Assembly: GCA_022791685.1 (NCBI GenBank)
Contig: JAAVZO010000004.1
Span: 1-44,616, forward strand
Length of the DNA stretch: 44,616 nt
Direction of reading: 5' to 3'
Origin: Clostridiales bacterium
GTDB lineage: Bacteria > Bacillota > Clostridia > Oscillospirales > CAG-272
Shown here: positions 1-8,571 of the stretch, piece by piece
Layout of the letters: every line of letters starts with the position of its first letter
How positions within the stretch are numbered: the stretch's first letter is position 1
Notes under the pieces: model-generated
Seen by the model: only the letters and a program-made list of their open reading frames with translations
Told to the model about the DNA's origin: nothing
Databases searched by the model: none
Made by a program: the position numbers and the translations under genes

Positions 1-1752
1 AGTTGGCTCGTGTTGATGACCAATCGTAATAACGCAATACATACCATGTGGCTGACCATAACTTAGATTTGCTTGTACGCTAACGCCGTATGTAGTGTTC
101 GCTTTTAGGTATAGCGGATATCCTAAATAACCGTTACCTGACGGATAATTGTTTGCAATGCCAAAATCTGCGTCATCGTTCCATAGATTCCGTCCCAGCA
201 TATCATACGTCATATCATTGCACTGTATCTCCTGCGGATAATCTGGATTCGGTGAAGGCATACCGCCGACGTATGGTTCATATTCGGTCGCTACTGAGCC
301 TCTCTCAAGTTGGACTCTAAATTTGGCATTGTTAAAAACAGTTCCGACACTCCAGCATTGTAACATTGTAGTATTTATAACCCAATCTTGCGCCGTAAAC
401 GAAAATGAGTACTTGGGCACAATAGTCTGCAATGCCGTCTGTCCGCGATAATAATTGGTATTAGAAGCGTCGAAAAAAGAAAATGCGTATGTATTCCCGC
501 TTGTATCACCAAACGTCACTGTTCCACCAATGTGTTCTAAATATGCGGTATAAATTTCGCCGGATTGTAAATCAATAACCTCATTAGACAAAATGAGGTT
601 GCCTTGCCTATTTGTCGTCCCGTTAAGAGTGTATACACCTGTTTCGCTATCATACGTAACTTGTACACCAAAGTTATCACCGCTAACGTTGTGTGGATCA
701 GGATACAAGTTTCGCCCTTCGTACGTCGTCTGCTCGCTCGCCCCATAGAGCTTCACAGATTGCACGGATTCGTTCACGCAATCGTCTGCACTCCATGGAT
801 CACCGCTTGATACAGCATATACCTTATCTGCCTTAGTTCCAAGTTCAGCTTCTACAGCTTCAATGCGACCAGCAAATCCCGCAAACTCACTCGCACGCTT
901 TGACTCGGCTTCTTCGCGGGCTGCTTCCGCTGCCACACGTGCATTCTCACTATCCTGACGTGCGGTTTCGTTCGACTGTCGAGTACTTTCGGCAGTGACT
1001 CGCGCACTTTCCGCTGTAGCTCGTGCAGCTTCTGCTGTCTTACGTTCACCCTCATCTGCCTTTCGTTGTTGCTCGGCTTCGGCTCGCGACATTTCAGTTT
1101 CATTAACTATAGCAGCGCTGTTCATTGCAGACTCAGCCGATGCTTTGGCAGAAGCGGCGCTCTCTTTAGCTGCGTCAAGTGTCTCCTCAACTACCTTCGC
1201 GCGCAGTTCACCAATATCAAACAGCAGCCGCCACGAGTATTTATCCTCATCGTCATATTTCCATTCCAGCCGTTCGTCATTGCAGCAAAGCTCGACCGTG
1301 CTGCCCCTCTCGCCCTTAAGCGATGCGAGCCACTCTTCTTCACTGCCAACAAATCCATGCTTGACTGCTATCGCATATGCGGACAAATAGTATCCGCTTG
1401 TCTCAGCCCTGCCGTCAGCTGGATGATAGCGTTCAAAGAACCAGTGATTGTACTCTTTATAGTAGCTCTCAAATACAGCTATAGTATTCGCATATTTATT
1501 GTACTCGCCGTTCGCGAAATCTATCATCGCGATAAGATACGATATGTACAGCTTGTCGTGGGGCGGCTTCACAAGCAGCTCAGTCTCACCATCGTTTATC
1601 TCATCGTAGGTTATGATAAAATCGCTGTCGAGCAGCATTACTTCGGTCTGAATAAGTCCCTCGACTTCATTTATATACTCGACCTTGAGTTCGTTCGACA
1701 GCGCATTAGGCTTTAATTCGTCCGCAAGACGTAAAACTTTATGTAATTTCAT
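1..1752 (-). CDS. Phage neck/tail fusion protein, partial (head-tail connector-like N-terminus plus receptor-binding region)
   Basis: Open on the minus strand from ATG at 1752 to the window edge (584 codons, no stop), so the C-terminus is missing. Residues 1-140 are a compact alpha-rich domain (KPNALSNELK, LLVKPPHDKLYISYL, DFANGEYNKY) of the kind seen in gp6-like head-tail connectors of Firmicutes phages. It is followed by the phage appendage spacer GFVGSEEEWLASLKGERG, then an Ala/Glu/Arg-rich coiled coil at roughly 190-290, then a beta-rich part with TEYEPYVGGMPSPNPDYPQE, a motif typical of carbohydrate-binding phage tail proteins. It is the first gene downstream of the major capsid gene. 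Function is inferred from motifs and position. No Shine-Dalgarno is visible before the ATG. Confidence 0.75.
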   Translation of the reverse strand, partial: MKLHKVLRLADELKPNALSNELKVEYINEVEGLIQTEVMLLDSDFIITYDEINDGETELLVKPPHDKLYISYLIAMIDFANGEYNKYANTIAVFESYYKEYNHWFFERYHPADGRAETSGYYLSAYAIAVKHGFVGSEEEWLASLKGERGSTVELCCNDERLEWKYDDEDKYSWRLLFDIGELRAKVVEETLDAAKESAASAKASAESAMNSAAIVNETEMSRAEAEQQRKADEGERKTAEAARATAESARVTAESTRQSNETARQDSENARVAAEAAREEAESKRASEFAGFAGRIEAVEAELGTKADKVYAVSSGDPWSADDCVNESVQSVKLYGASEQTTYEGRNLYPDPHNVSGDNFGVQVTYDSETGVYTLNGTTNRQGNLILSNEVIDLQSGEIYTAYLEHIGGTVTFGDTSGNTYAFSFFDASNTNYYRGQTALQTIVPKYSFSFTAQDWVINTTMLQCWSVGTVFNNAKFRVQLERGSVATEYEPYVGGMPSPNPDYPQEIQCNDMTYDMLGRNLWNDDADFGIANNYPSGNGYLGYPLYLKANTTYGVSVQANLSYGQPHGMYCVITIGHQHEPT

Positions 1753-1754
1753 AA

Positions 1755-1765
1755 ATTATATTATA
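1755..1765 (-). promoter_or_regulatory. -10-like TATAAT directly upstream of the tail fusion gene
   Basis: Reading leftward, two overlapping TATAAT hexamers end 2 and 7 nt before the ATG at 1752, and there is no ribosome binding site. This could mark a leaderless transcript, but no good -35 box is seen at 17 bp and the stretch is simply AT-rich. Low confidence. Confidence 0.2.
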
Positions 1766-1867
1766 ATATTTGATCACGACCGAAGATGTGCCCGACAAAT
1801 AAAAGTCAATTCCGACCTTGACCGACAATGCGATCAATAATCATCGGACACATCCACAGCCATATCG

Positions 1868-2875
1868 TCAACCTATAAGCTGCTTTCCGCTTGCGATGCC
1901 GCCGACGGCAAAGGGTCGCCAATCGTTGAAGCCGGCAGTAAATCTGGCATAGCCGCGCCAGATGTTCGCATTGGTGTCTCCATCAACGCTCGACGTGACC
2001 TCAAGAGCGGTTCTGTCAAGCCATACGCCGCCGTTGTAGGTCTCGTTGGCGTTCTTGTCAAGCAGTATCCACGGCTTGATGTCGCCGCTTATATACTGAT
2101 TGAGGTAGGGATGAACGATAATGTTCCAACGACCGTAGTGATAGTTGAAGCCATTATTAGAAGTCTCCGGATCTTTATCAGAACCGATAGCCTCAAACAC
2201 CTGCTGCTTCAGCACATAGTCATTCGGGATCACGATAGTAGTCGGCGAAATGTCAAGTATCTCACCATTGTCACCCTTAAAATTCTGCATTGCAGTTTCA
2301 AGCGCACCGAGAGCATTCGCGGAAAACGCATCCTTGAAAAGGTTGCACTGCACAGCCTTTCCGACCTTTGACGGATGGTCAGCGGCAAAAAGCTTCTTAG
2401 AATCAGCACAGGTCACATCAAAGCTGCGACCACTAAAGCTGCACTTTTCCTCAAGCTTTACTGCGCTCGCAAGCATAGCAGCCGCGAACTTCTCGCGCGT
2501 GCGGTAGTAGCCGGTAACGAATGCCTGCGGCTTCTGACGCAGATCCATAAGCTTCGAATCCTCGATAGCCTCGCGCGAAATTGAGAACTGATCCTTCCAT
2601 GTCTCGTTTTCGATAAACTTCGAATAGCTCTCCTGCATACCGTCATATGGGTGCTTTCCCATCTCGCCTACCGGCTGAAAGCCCTCCATCGCGGTCATAG
2701 AGGTGAACTTCTCACCAAAATGATTAGACTTCTGAACATTGAAGATCTCCTTGACGAGCGAAGCCTCCTCAAACGCCTCGCCGCGCTTCTCGATAAATTT
2801 TGATATCGGCGCTTGACACTTTCCGAAAATGGAATCGTTTAAACCAGCGCCATAAGTAAATGTAATATTAGGCAT
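1868..2875 (-). CDS. Major capsid protein (HK97-fold, Mu gpT-like)
   Basis: 335 aa. The central and C-terminal parts (PTTIVIPNDYVLKQQVFEAI, then GFNYHYGRWNIIVHPYLN, then the D-rich end) resemble Mu gpT-type major head subunits, which take the HK97 fold and assemble the icosahedral shell. A strong RBS (GGGGGAGA) precedes the ATG. It sits after the scaffold-like and decoration genes and before the neck/tail gene, the expected place. Family assignment is by pattern recognition; the role as main shell protein is well supported by length and context. Confidence 0.82.
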   Translation of the reverse strand: MPNITFTYGAGLNDSIFGKCQAPISKFIEKRGEAFEEASLVKEIFNVQKSNHFGEKFTSMTAMEGFQPVGEMGKHPYDGMQESYSKFIENETWKDQFSISREAIEDSKLMDLRQKPQAFVTGYYRTREKFAAAMLASAVKLEEKCSFSGRSFDVTCADSKKLFAADHPSKVGKAVQCNLFKDAFSANALGALETAMQNFKGDNGEILDISPTTIVIPNDYVLKQQVFEAIGSDKDPETSNNGFNYHYGRWNIIVHPYLNQYISGDIKPWILLDKNANETYNGGVWLDRTALEVTSSVDGDTNANIWRGYARFTAGFNDWRPFAVGGIASGKQLIG

Positions 2876-2887
2876 AGTCTCCCCCTA

Positions 2888-3283
2888 TTAAGAATCAAAT
2901 CTAATATACTGAATATCACCGACATCCGTACCCTCTCGTCCGACGATAACTGCGCAGCCGCCAGTTTTGGTCGCGGTCACCTGCATACCGTCAGTGTGGA
3001 TAGTGACCTTGTCTCCGATGTTGACAGCCGTCTGAGCCGCCGTAGTCGGCGCTGCAAAGGTAATAGCGCCACTCACCTTTATCACCGGGATCAATTCATC
3101 GGCAACGATCGCCTCGTCCTTCTCGCACATAGATATATACTCGGGCTTGTCCGTACCCGACGCGAGAGCAAGCTTTCCGTCTAAAAGCTTAAGCGCCATA
3201 CCGACTTTCGGAGTGATCGAAGCCGGTAAATACTCGAAGGATGGAATATATCCTCCCTCGACAGTGTGAATATGAAATGCCAT
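2888..3283 (-). CDS. Capsid decoration/stabilisation-like protein
   Basis: 131 aa, beta-rich, no cysteine pairs or membrane segments, with Gly/Thr-rich strands (GAITFAAPTTAAQTAVNIGD, KVTIHTDGMQVTATKTGG) typical of small head-decoration proteins encoded just upstream of a major capsid gene. Good RBS (AAAGGAGAGG). The gene lies 12 bp upstream of the capsid gene in the same operon. Predicted to bind the outer capsid surface; assignment rests on size, composition and position. Confidence 0.6.
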   Translation of the reverse strand: MAFHIHTVEGGYIPSFEYLPASITPKVGMALKLLDGKLALASGTDKPEYISMCEKDEAIVADELIPVIKVSGAITFAAPTTAAQTAVNIGDKVTIHTDGMQVTATKTGGCAVIVGREGTDVGDIQYIRFDS

Positions 3284-3301
3284 TATGTAACCCTCTCCTT
3301 T

Positions 3302-4273
3302 TTATTTCTTATATGACCCTACTCTTTTTGAATGATCCTTAGCTATCTCATCGTCGCTCATACCGGGATTTAGATAGCGGTATAATTCGAGCTCATCGCT
3401 CGGCACCTGCGGCAACCCCTGCCCCTGCTCTACTCGCGCTGGGGTCATGTGAGCCTTACCTGACTGAGAATTCAAGGTTCGCTGCTTTTCAGCTGCGGCG
3501 GCACGCTTGATGAGGTTGTCATAATTAGCCAGCTTGTACGCTTCAACAAAATTGTTGCCGCGCTTAACAAGCTCGTAAAACTGAGGGTAATTCTCCATCG
3601 CCATAAGGTCGTCGATAGACTTTATAGATGAATCAAGCGCCGCCAGCTGCTTCATCTGCCCTTCAATTTTTGCTTTCGCCTCAGCCTCACGCGATACAGC
3701 ACTCGCCGATACAAGCTGCTGTTCAGCCTCCGCCCTCGCGCGCCTTGCTTCAACCACCTCCGGAAGCTGATTTACAATACGCTTGTAATCATCTTCCCCC
3801 ATTCCATACGCCTCAAGAAAGTCTCGCTTAGCCTTGTCAGCTGCGCGGGCGCAGTAAGCGTCATATTCTTCCTTAGTCGCAATCGGCTTCCCAGTCGTTT
3901 CATCGACAATACCGAGCTCACGAAATATAGCCTGCTGCTGAGCACGCTGCTGTTCAAAAGCTGCACGTCGCCGCGCAATACTTCCGAAGGAAGTAGCTGC
4001 AAGCTTATCTTGCCTGTTGTCGTCAGATGTTGAGTTTTCATTATCCCTGTTTGATATATCGGCTTTATTGGGATCTGACGAATTATCAGTTTCGGTCGAT
4101 ACCGAATTATCGCCTATTGTGGTATCTGAATCAGTGATCGCCGAATCCAGTCGACTGGAATTTGCCGAATCTGAGTTTGATGTTTCCTCAGTTTCGCCCG
4201 CTTCCTCTGAAGCGCCCAAAGCGTCATCAATTCGGTCGATACCGAATATCATATCAAATTCATTATCATTCAT
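3302..4273 (-). CDS. Scaffolding-like protein
   Basis: 323 aa, highly charged. Residues 1-90 are acidic and Ser/Thr/Asp-rich (disordered). Residues 95-280 are Ala/Glu/Arg/Gln-rich and helical (RRRAAFEQQRAQQQAIF, EVVEARRARAEAEQQL), followed by a short basic C-terminus ending RVGSYKK that could bind coat protein. Composition, length and the place between portal and capsid fit a head-assembly scaffold. Two copies of the TTCGGTCGATACCGAA palindrome lie inside the gene and encode FGIDR near the N-terminus and SVSTE around residue 58, so the element is tolerated in the disordered part. Confidence 0.65.
   Translation of the reverse strand: MNDNEFDMIFGIDRIDDALGASEEAGETEETSNSDSANSSRLDSAITDSDTTIGDNSVSTETDNSSDPNKADISNRDNENSTSDDNRQDKLAATSFGSIARRRAAFEQQRAQQQAIFRELGIVDETTGKPIATKEEYDAYCARAADKAKRDFLEAYGMGEDDYKRIVNQLPEVVEARRARAEAEQQLVSASAVSREAEAKAKIEGQMKQLAALDSSIKSIDDLMAMENYPQFYELVKRGNNFVEAYKLANYDNLIKRAAAAEKQRTLNSQSGKAHMTPARVEQGQGLPQVPSDELELYRYLNPGMSDDEIAKDHSKRVGSYKK
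4091..4106. repeat. Palindromic repeat A, copy in scaffold gene
   Basis: TTCGGTCGATACCGAA, an imperfect palindrome. Here it is read on the minus strand as SVSTE. Confidence 0.85.
4231..4246. repeat. Palindromic repeat A, copy at scaffold N-terminus
   Basis: TTCGGTCGATACCGAA, read on the minus strand as FGIDR ten residues after the start codon. Confidence 0.85.
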
Positions 4274-4290
4274 ATGTCCCTCCCATTTTT

Positions 4291-4311
4291 ATTATCTCCT
4301 TTGGAGCTATT
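4291..4311. repeat. Palindromic repeat B, 5' of scaffold gene
   Basis: ATTATCTCC-TTT-GGAGCTATT. The CTCC/GGAG arms form a small hairpin. It lies between the 48-aa gene and the scaffold start; in transcript sense it contains an SD-like GGAG, but the proper RBS (GGGAGGGAC) is closer to the ATG. Confidence 0.8.
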
Positions 4312-4314
4312 GAC

Positions 4315-4461
4315 TTATTTCCCGCCGTTCGACTTTGAACGAAGGTCACTTCCCGACTTAACGGTCGACTTGCCGGTTTTCTTGTTCTGAGAAACCGGCG
4401 CTTTGATGTTCTGTATCCCAGATGAGGATATCTTGCCTACAAGGCACTTGTCTTTGCTCAC
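4315..4461 (-). CDS. Small basic phage protein between portal and scaffold
   Basis: 48 aa starting at GTG 4461 with an excellent RBS (AAGGAGGTG, 7 nt away) that overlaps the end of the portal gene. The protein is lysine/serine-rich (about 11 Lys, 10 Ser) with a basic C-terminal half (QNKKTGKSTVKSG, LRSKSNGGK) and no predicted fold. A longer overlapping frame (4358-4558) lacks an RBS and is rejected. Role unknown; position suggests a minor head or packaging-associated protein. Confidence 0.6.
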   Translation of the reverse strand: MSKDKCLVGKISSSGIQNIKAPVSQNKKTGKSTVKSGSDLRSKSNGGK

Positions 4462-4475
4462 TCGTTTCACCTCCT

Positions 4476-6458
4476 TCAAACAGTTCCAATTCGGTCGTTA
4501 CCGATTCGGTCGATACCGAATACTTCAGCCGCCGCTGCTTGACGCGCCTGTTCGTCAATATTATCTCCTATGGAGCTATTGCTGATATCCGTCCCAGTAA
4601 GCTGCATTGATCCATTCCGAGACATTACCTCTTGCTGCTGAGCCATTGCTGCTTGCTGCTTCATTTGCGCCTGCTGCTGCATTTGCTGTTGACGCATTGC
4701 CTCATTCTGACGCATTGTCAGATACTGCTTAGTCTCACCTGCGCCCGGATAGTGGAGCAGCTCCATCTTCTGCCAGAACAATATCAGCGTGTCAAGCTCC
4801 TGCGGATTACCGAACGCGCCAGATTCAAGATTCATCCGCGTCTCCTGCCACATCGCCTCACGGTTAGACGCAAGCGGCGCTGACGTATCAACACTGAACG
4901 TAAAGTCATCGTTCCAGTACAGCTCGCCCGCCTCGTCGCGCCTGAGGAAATCGTATCGGTTGAATACCTCATATATGGTATCGCCGTGATTGTCGAGCGC
5001 ACGTATCGGTCTTGGCTCGTCAGCATAGGCAAGCCGGAACTTGAACAGTATCTCGAATATCTTCGAATAGGCGTAATTCTTCATCTGACGCTTCGACTCG
5101 AGACGACCCGCCGACTGACGCGCCGCAAACTCCTTTGCTACCTTAGATGTCGCCGTACTGTCATTTCGCCCCTGAAAGGAATCAGTGATACCGATAGTCT
5201 GCCGCGCCTCCTCATACACCTGCGCAAGATATGTCAGCTCCTTCGACACGTCGCAGGTGAGGTCGTACTGATCGATCATAGCCTTATCAGCCGGATTATC
5301 GAGCATTAAAGCCTTGCCGACTTCATTGTCGGTGCGAATGCGCGCGTCCTTAGGAAGCGTAATCAGCGAACCTCCGTGCAGCAATTTCTCAATAATGCGC
5401 TGCTCTATGCGATTAGTCGTCACCTGCTGGTCGTATATCAGCTCAACGTCCGAATTGCCGAGAAAGCGCCCGAACGCTGTCACGTTGCGCTGAAGCACGA
5501 TAGGAAATACGTCCGGCTTGTAGTAAGGTATCGGATACGGCAACTCAGGCGACGCTTCGATCACTTCGCCGTCAAAGAGCTGCAACGGCATAGTCAAATT
5601 TTCCATATCGTCCGACGATTCCTCGAATTTGCCCGAACCGCACACCTCGCACTTGTCGCCGCCTATAACGCTGCCACACTCGACGCACTTCTTCACCTTA
5701 CGCGCTTGATAGTCTTCAAAGTCGCACAGCTCAGTATCAAGCACCCAGCTGTACATACCGATACCATCTTCGCCGCGATAATACGCAATATACTGCGTCA
5801 CCAACTCTTCGCATGAACTCGAATCACCATTGGCAGTCCGCACCTCCGGATTCTCCTCTGCGTCCTCATCTGCAAGCTCGACTCCATACCTGCGCTTTAT
5901 GTACTCCTTCGTCTGAGGAAGCAGCACAAAGCAGTATTCCATATCGTCGATAGAATATATACCCGCCTGAGGTATCACCTGCTTAGGATTGAGCGTCGTA
6001 ACACGATTCTCGCCTACTGTACTGTGCGAGAGCTGAGTGTTGTCCCATTCGCATAAATAGAAACAGCCGCCTTGTATAGGACACATACGCTCCGCCCAGT
6101 CGTTGATCACCTCAAACGGCATACGGTCAAGCTCATCGCGCAGCATATCCTCGATCAGCTTTGCGAGCAGCTCGTCCTCCTTACGCTTCGCCGTGACCTT
6201 CGGCTGAGGAATAGCAGTATCAACTTCAGCTTCGATCATCTCGGCAATGATATTGCGTATGTGCAGCTTCGGGTCAGGCTCAAACTCGTTCGAAACGAGC
6301 TTCTTCGCTTCGACCTCGCCGTTATACGCATTGTCGCGCTTGGCAATATCCTTGAGCGTACTCTCATAAGCGCTGTACGCCTTCGAAAAGCGCTCTTTCC
6401 ACATCATCAACTTCGTTGCTGAGGTCAGCTTCGTTGCTGATTTAATGTCATCCGGCAT
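4476..6458 (-). CDS. Phage portal protein
   Basis: 660 aa. Forms the dodecameric DNA portal at the head vertex. The length, acidic-aromatic core, wing/stem helices (VELIYDQQVTTNRIEQRIIEK) and position between large terminase and scaffold fit the portal family of podovirus-like Firmicutes phages. A zinc-ribbon-like insert with two CxxC pairs (CVEC and CEVCG) sits around residues 250-270. The C-terminal ~60 residues are Gln/Met-rich (QQQMQQQAQMKQQAAMAQQQ). The last ~15 residues (FGIDRIGNDRIG) are encoded by two tandem palindrome-A copies, and a palindrome-B copy encodes part of SNSSIGDNI just before. RBS GAGGGAGAT precedes the ATG. Confidence 0.85.
   Translation of the reverse strand: MPDDIKSATKLTSATKLMMWKERFSKAYSAYESTLKDIAKRDNAYNGEVEAKKLVSNEFEPDPKLHIRNIIAEMIEAEVDTAIPQPKVTAKRKEDELLAKLIEDMLRDELDRMPFEVINDWAERMCPIQGGCFYLCEWDNTQLSHSTVGENRVTTLNPKQVIPQAGIYSIDDMEYCFVLLPQTKEYIKRRYGVELADEDAEENPEVRTANGDSSSCEELVTQYIAYYRGEDGIGMYSWVLDTELCDFEDYQARKVKKCVECGSVIGGDKCEVCGSGKFEESSDDMENLTMPLQLFDGEVIEASPELPYPIPYYKPDVFPIVLQRNVTAFGRFLGNSDVELIYDQQVTTNRIEQRIIEKLLHGGSLITLPKDARIRTDNEVGKALMLDNPADKAMIDQYDLTCDVSKELTYLAQVYEEARQTIGITDSFQGRNDSTATSKVAKEFAARQSAGRLESKRQMKNYAYSKIFEILFKFRLAYADEPRPIRALDNHGDTIYEVFNRYDFLRRDEAGELYWNDDFTFSVDTSAPLASNREAMWQETRMNLESGAFGNPQELDTLILFWQKMELLHYPGAGETKQYLTMRQNEAMRQQQMQQQAQMKQQAAMAQQQEVMSRNGSMQLTGTDISNSSIGDNIDEQARQAAAAEVFGIDRIGNDRIGTV
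4490..4520. repeat. Palindromic repeat A, tandem pair at portal C-terminus
   Basis: Two copies 15 bp apart (TTCGGTCGTTACCGA then TTCGGTCGATACCGAA) keep the reading frame and add five residues per unit to the portal C-terminus. Confidence 0.85.
4560..4580. repeat. Palindromic repeat B inside portal gene
   Basis: ATTATCTCC-TAT-GGAGCTATT, translated on the minus strand as NSSIGDN. It lies 40 bp from the tandem repeat-A pair. Confidence 0.8.
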
Positions 6459-6482
6459 TTATATATCTCCCTCTCATCTTAC

Positions 6483-8072
6483 TCATTTTTTGGGAACACC
6501 CCATCGTTTAAGCAATACCTCGCGTTCAGCTTCGGAAGCATTGTAGTAATCCTCCCACTGCGACTCATGCCATGTAACACGCCCTTCGACCTCCGTCTCA
6601 ACAATGCACGACTGAAACGGTCTTAAATAGTGAGCAATAGCTAAAGCCATAACGGTATCATCATGCGCACCCTCAGCAGCAGTCGGCTTGAATGTCTTCG
6701 GGTCACGTATAAAGGTCAGCATTTCTGAGACTGTCGTGTAGTCGTTTATAAGCTCGACGTGTTCGCGCACTACCTTTACAAGCTCAGCGATAATTACCGG
6801 CCGAGTCTTAGTATCAGTCCTAAATCCGAACTGACGAGTCGCCTCGTGAGTGAAGCTGTCGACCACATCGCGCACAAATAACTTAGGATAGCGAAGCCGC
6901 TGCAATTCGCGAACCGGATATGTCGAGAAGTTTATCTCAACACCAATCAACGCGTCGTTGTAGTACCTGCCAAGACAATAGAGCTGACGAACAAATAAGT
7001 CCTCGTCCATCTTTTGACGCAATACTGCGACCTGCTCGCCGGTGCGATTGTCGAGTACCTGAGCCACAAAGCTGTCCGAACCGTCACCGGCAGTATCTGC
7101 GCCGATAACATACGGAACACCAGCTTCGACATCCTTGTATATCTTGATATATCCATCATTGCAGCCAACTTTGTTGGCAGAAACAAAGCTATAAGACCCT
7201 TCGCTTATTCGCTCATTCTCCCACACAAATTCAAACGCACCGACCTTGACCGGCTTCGGCAATACACTGAGCCGCTTTGTGAGTCCCTGCGCGTCGAATA
7301 CCGTCGTGCCTACAATGCCCCATTGACCAAGACAGTATACGGTATAATAGTACTCGTCAGTCTCGCGAAAGGCTTCGAGCGTTTCGCGGTCTTCTTCGGT
7401 CAGCCAGCGATTGTCAAGATACGTCGATTCATGCACTCGCGTTCTCGACCTCGTCACTTTATCGTCAGCGTCAAAGAACCTGCGCTTCAGCCAGTGAAGC
7501 ACCGACACCGGATTGAATGAGATCATCATCTGCCGGTAATACTTGCTTGCACCGCGCATACGTATGTCAAGCTGATTGAAGTCGGACTCGTCAAGTTCAG
7601 CAGCTTCTTCAATCCAGATATCGGTTATCTCGTAAATAGATTTCAGCTTGTCGGGATTGTCGAGCCCCGCGAATATTATCTCCGAACCGTTCGGAAACGA
7701 AATGCGCAGCTCAGTCTGATTTATCTTAGGCTTAACGTCGGGATAATACATATCAAGCTGAGCCATGATCAGACGAAAGCAAGACTCGCGCAGCGTCCGA
7801 CCGACCTTGCGGCAAACTAAAAATCTATGCCCGCCTTCACTTGTCGCCCTCTCTAAAACCTTTCGCGCTGCAAATACCGACTTTCCCGAACCACCACCGC
7901 CCTTAAGTACAAGGTATCGGTGCTTGTCAAAAAACAGCGGCATAAAAGCTTCGTTGTTAGTCCGGCATAGCCCGTTATACCAAAGAGCCGCCGAATAAGC
8001 CTTGTTGACATTAGCAGTATTTCTAACATCAAGCTGCGGCTTATCGATCTGCGGCTGGAGATCACTTTTCAT
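6483..8072 (-). CDS. terL: Terminase large subunit
   Basis: 529 aa packaging ATPase/nuclease. Walker A GGGGSGKS at residues 58-65, Walker B-type IWIEEA at about 152-157, and the RNase H-like nuclease part beginning with VIGADTAGDGSD around residue 322 are all visible. It pumps phage DNA through the portal and cuts it. I place the start at ATG 8072, which overlaps the end of the small terminase by 11 bp; the in-frame extension to 8180 lies wholly inside that gene and has no RBS. Translational coupling to the small subunit is likely. Confidence 0.9.
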   Translation of the reverse strand: MKSDLQPQIDKPQLDVRNTANVNKAYSAALWYNGLCRTNNEAFMPLFFDKHRYLVLKGGGGSGKSVFAARKVLERATSEGGHRFLVCRKVGRTLRESCFRLIMAQLDMYYPDVKPKINQTELRISFPNGSEIIFAGLDNPDKLKSIYEITDIWIEEAAELDESDFNQLDIRMRGASKYYRQMMISFNPVSVLHWLKRRFFDADDKVTRSRTRVHESTYLDNRWLTEEDRETLEAFRETDEYYYTVYCLGQWGIVGTTVFDAQGLTKRLSVLPKPVKVGAFEFVWENERISEGSYSFVSANKVGCNDGYIKIYKDVEAGVPYVIGADTAGDGSDSFVAQVLDNRTGEQVAVLRQKMDEDLFVRQLYCLGRYYNDALIGVEINFSTYPVRELQRLRYPKLFVRDVVDSFTHEATRQFGFRTDTKTRPVIIAELVKVVREHVELINDYTTVSEMLTFIRDPKTFKPTAAEGAHDDTVMALAIAHYLRPFQSCIVETEVEGRVTWHESQWEDYYNASEAEREVLLKRWGVPKK

Positions 8073-8571
8073 CGTTATCCGCGCCGCTGGCAGTCCGCAC
8101 GCCGCACATCGAATCCGCCGCGTCGGCAATGATAGCCAGCTTCTCCTCAATTGAAAGCGGTCTTGTCTCGCTAACAGCATCCTTCTGAAGCTTTATCTCA
8201 CGCCGCGATTCGGAGTTCCAGCCGTAATTATTAGCTAAATTGAACTTGATACCCTCTACACCCTTCTGCCGTGATACGAGCTCACGTTCGAGCCAGCACT
8301 CGACCCGTTCTCTTGCGTCAGCACAAGTCTCACGGTAACCATCAAGCTTAGCGTACTCCGACCATGTGTCAGCCGATATGCCGATAGCGCGGCGCAGCTC
8401 GCCGAGCGACGGAGGAGACGCATATTCCAGCAGCTTTATCTCGTTTCCGTCAACGTCAAGCAGCGGTTTGTTATACTCATCGCGAATAGTTCGTATGAAT
8501 GTTATCGAGCGAAAATACTTTTCAACAGCTTGTTTAAATTCCTTTGGAGAATACCTGCGTTTTCTCCCCAT
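8062..8571 (-). CDS. terS: Terminase small subunit-like DNA-packaging protein
   Basis: 169 aa. It has a helix-turn-helix region (PSLGELRRAIGISADTWSEY, about residues 53-72), helical central part (ARERVECWLERELV) and a GIKFNLANNYGW motif often seen in small terminases, where it marks the oligomerisation region. RBS AAAGGAGAGGG. First gene of the packaging module and immediately upstream of the large terminase; predicted to recognise the packaging site. Confidence 0.8.
   Translation of the reverse strand: MGRKRRYSPKEFKQAVEKYFRSITFIRTIRDEYNKPLLDVDGNEIKLLEYASPPSLGELRRAIGISADTWSEYAKLDGYRETCADARERVECWLERELVSRQKGVEGIKFNLANNYGWNSESRREIKLQKDAVSETRPLSIEEKLAIIADAADSMCGVRTASGADNDEK

Noticed and set aside
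281..300. Palindrome-A-like ATTCGGTCGCTAC in the tail gene
   Set aside because: Only half of the element matches and the bases encode the common TEYEPY motif.
1066..1716. 216-codon plus-strand frame
   Set aside because: Antisense to the partial tail fusion gene, which has clear phage motifs across the same span; no RBS or domain.
4358..4558. 66-codon minus-strand frame
   Set aside because: Overlaps the portal end without an RBS; the GTG frame at 4315-4461 has an ideal RBS and better spacing.
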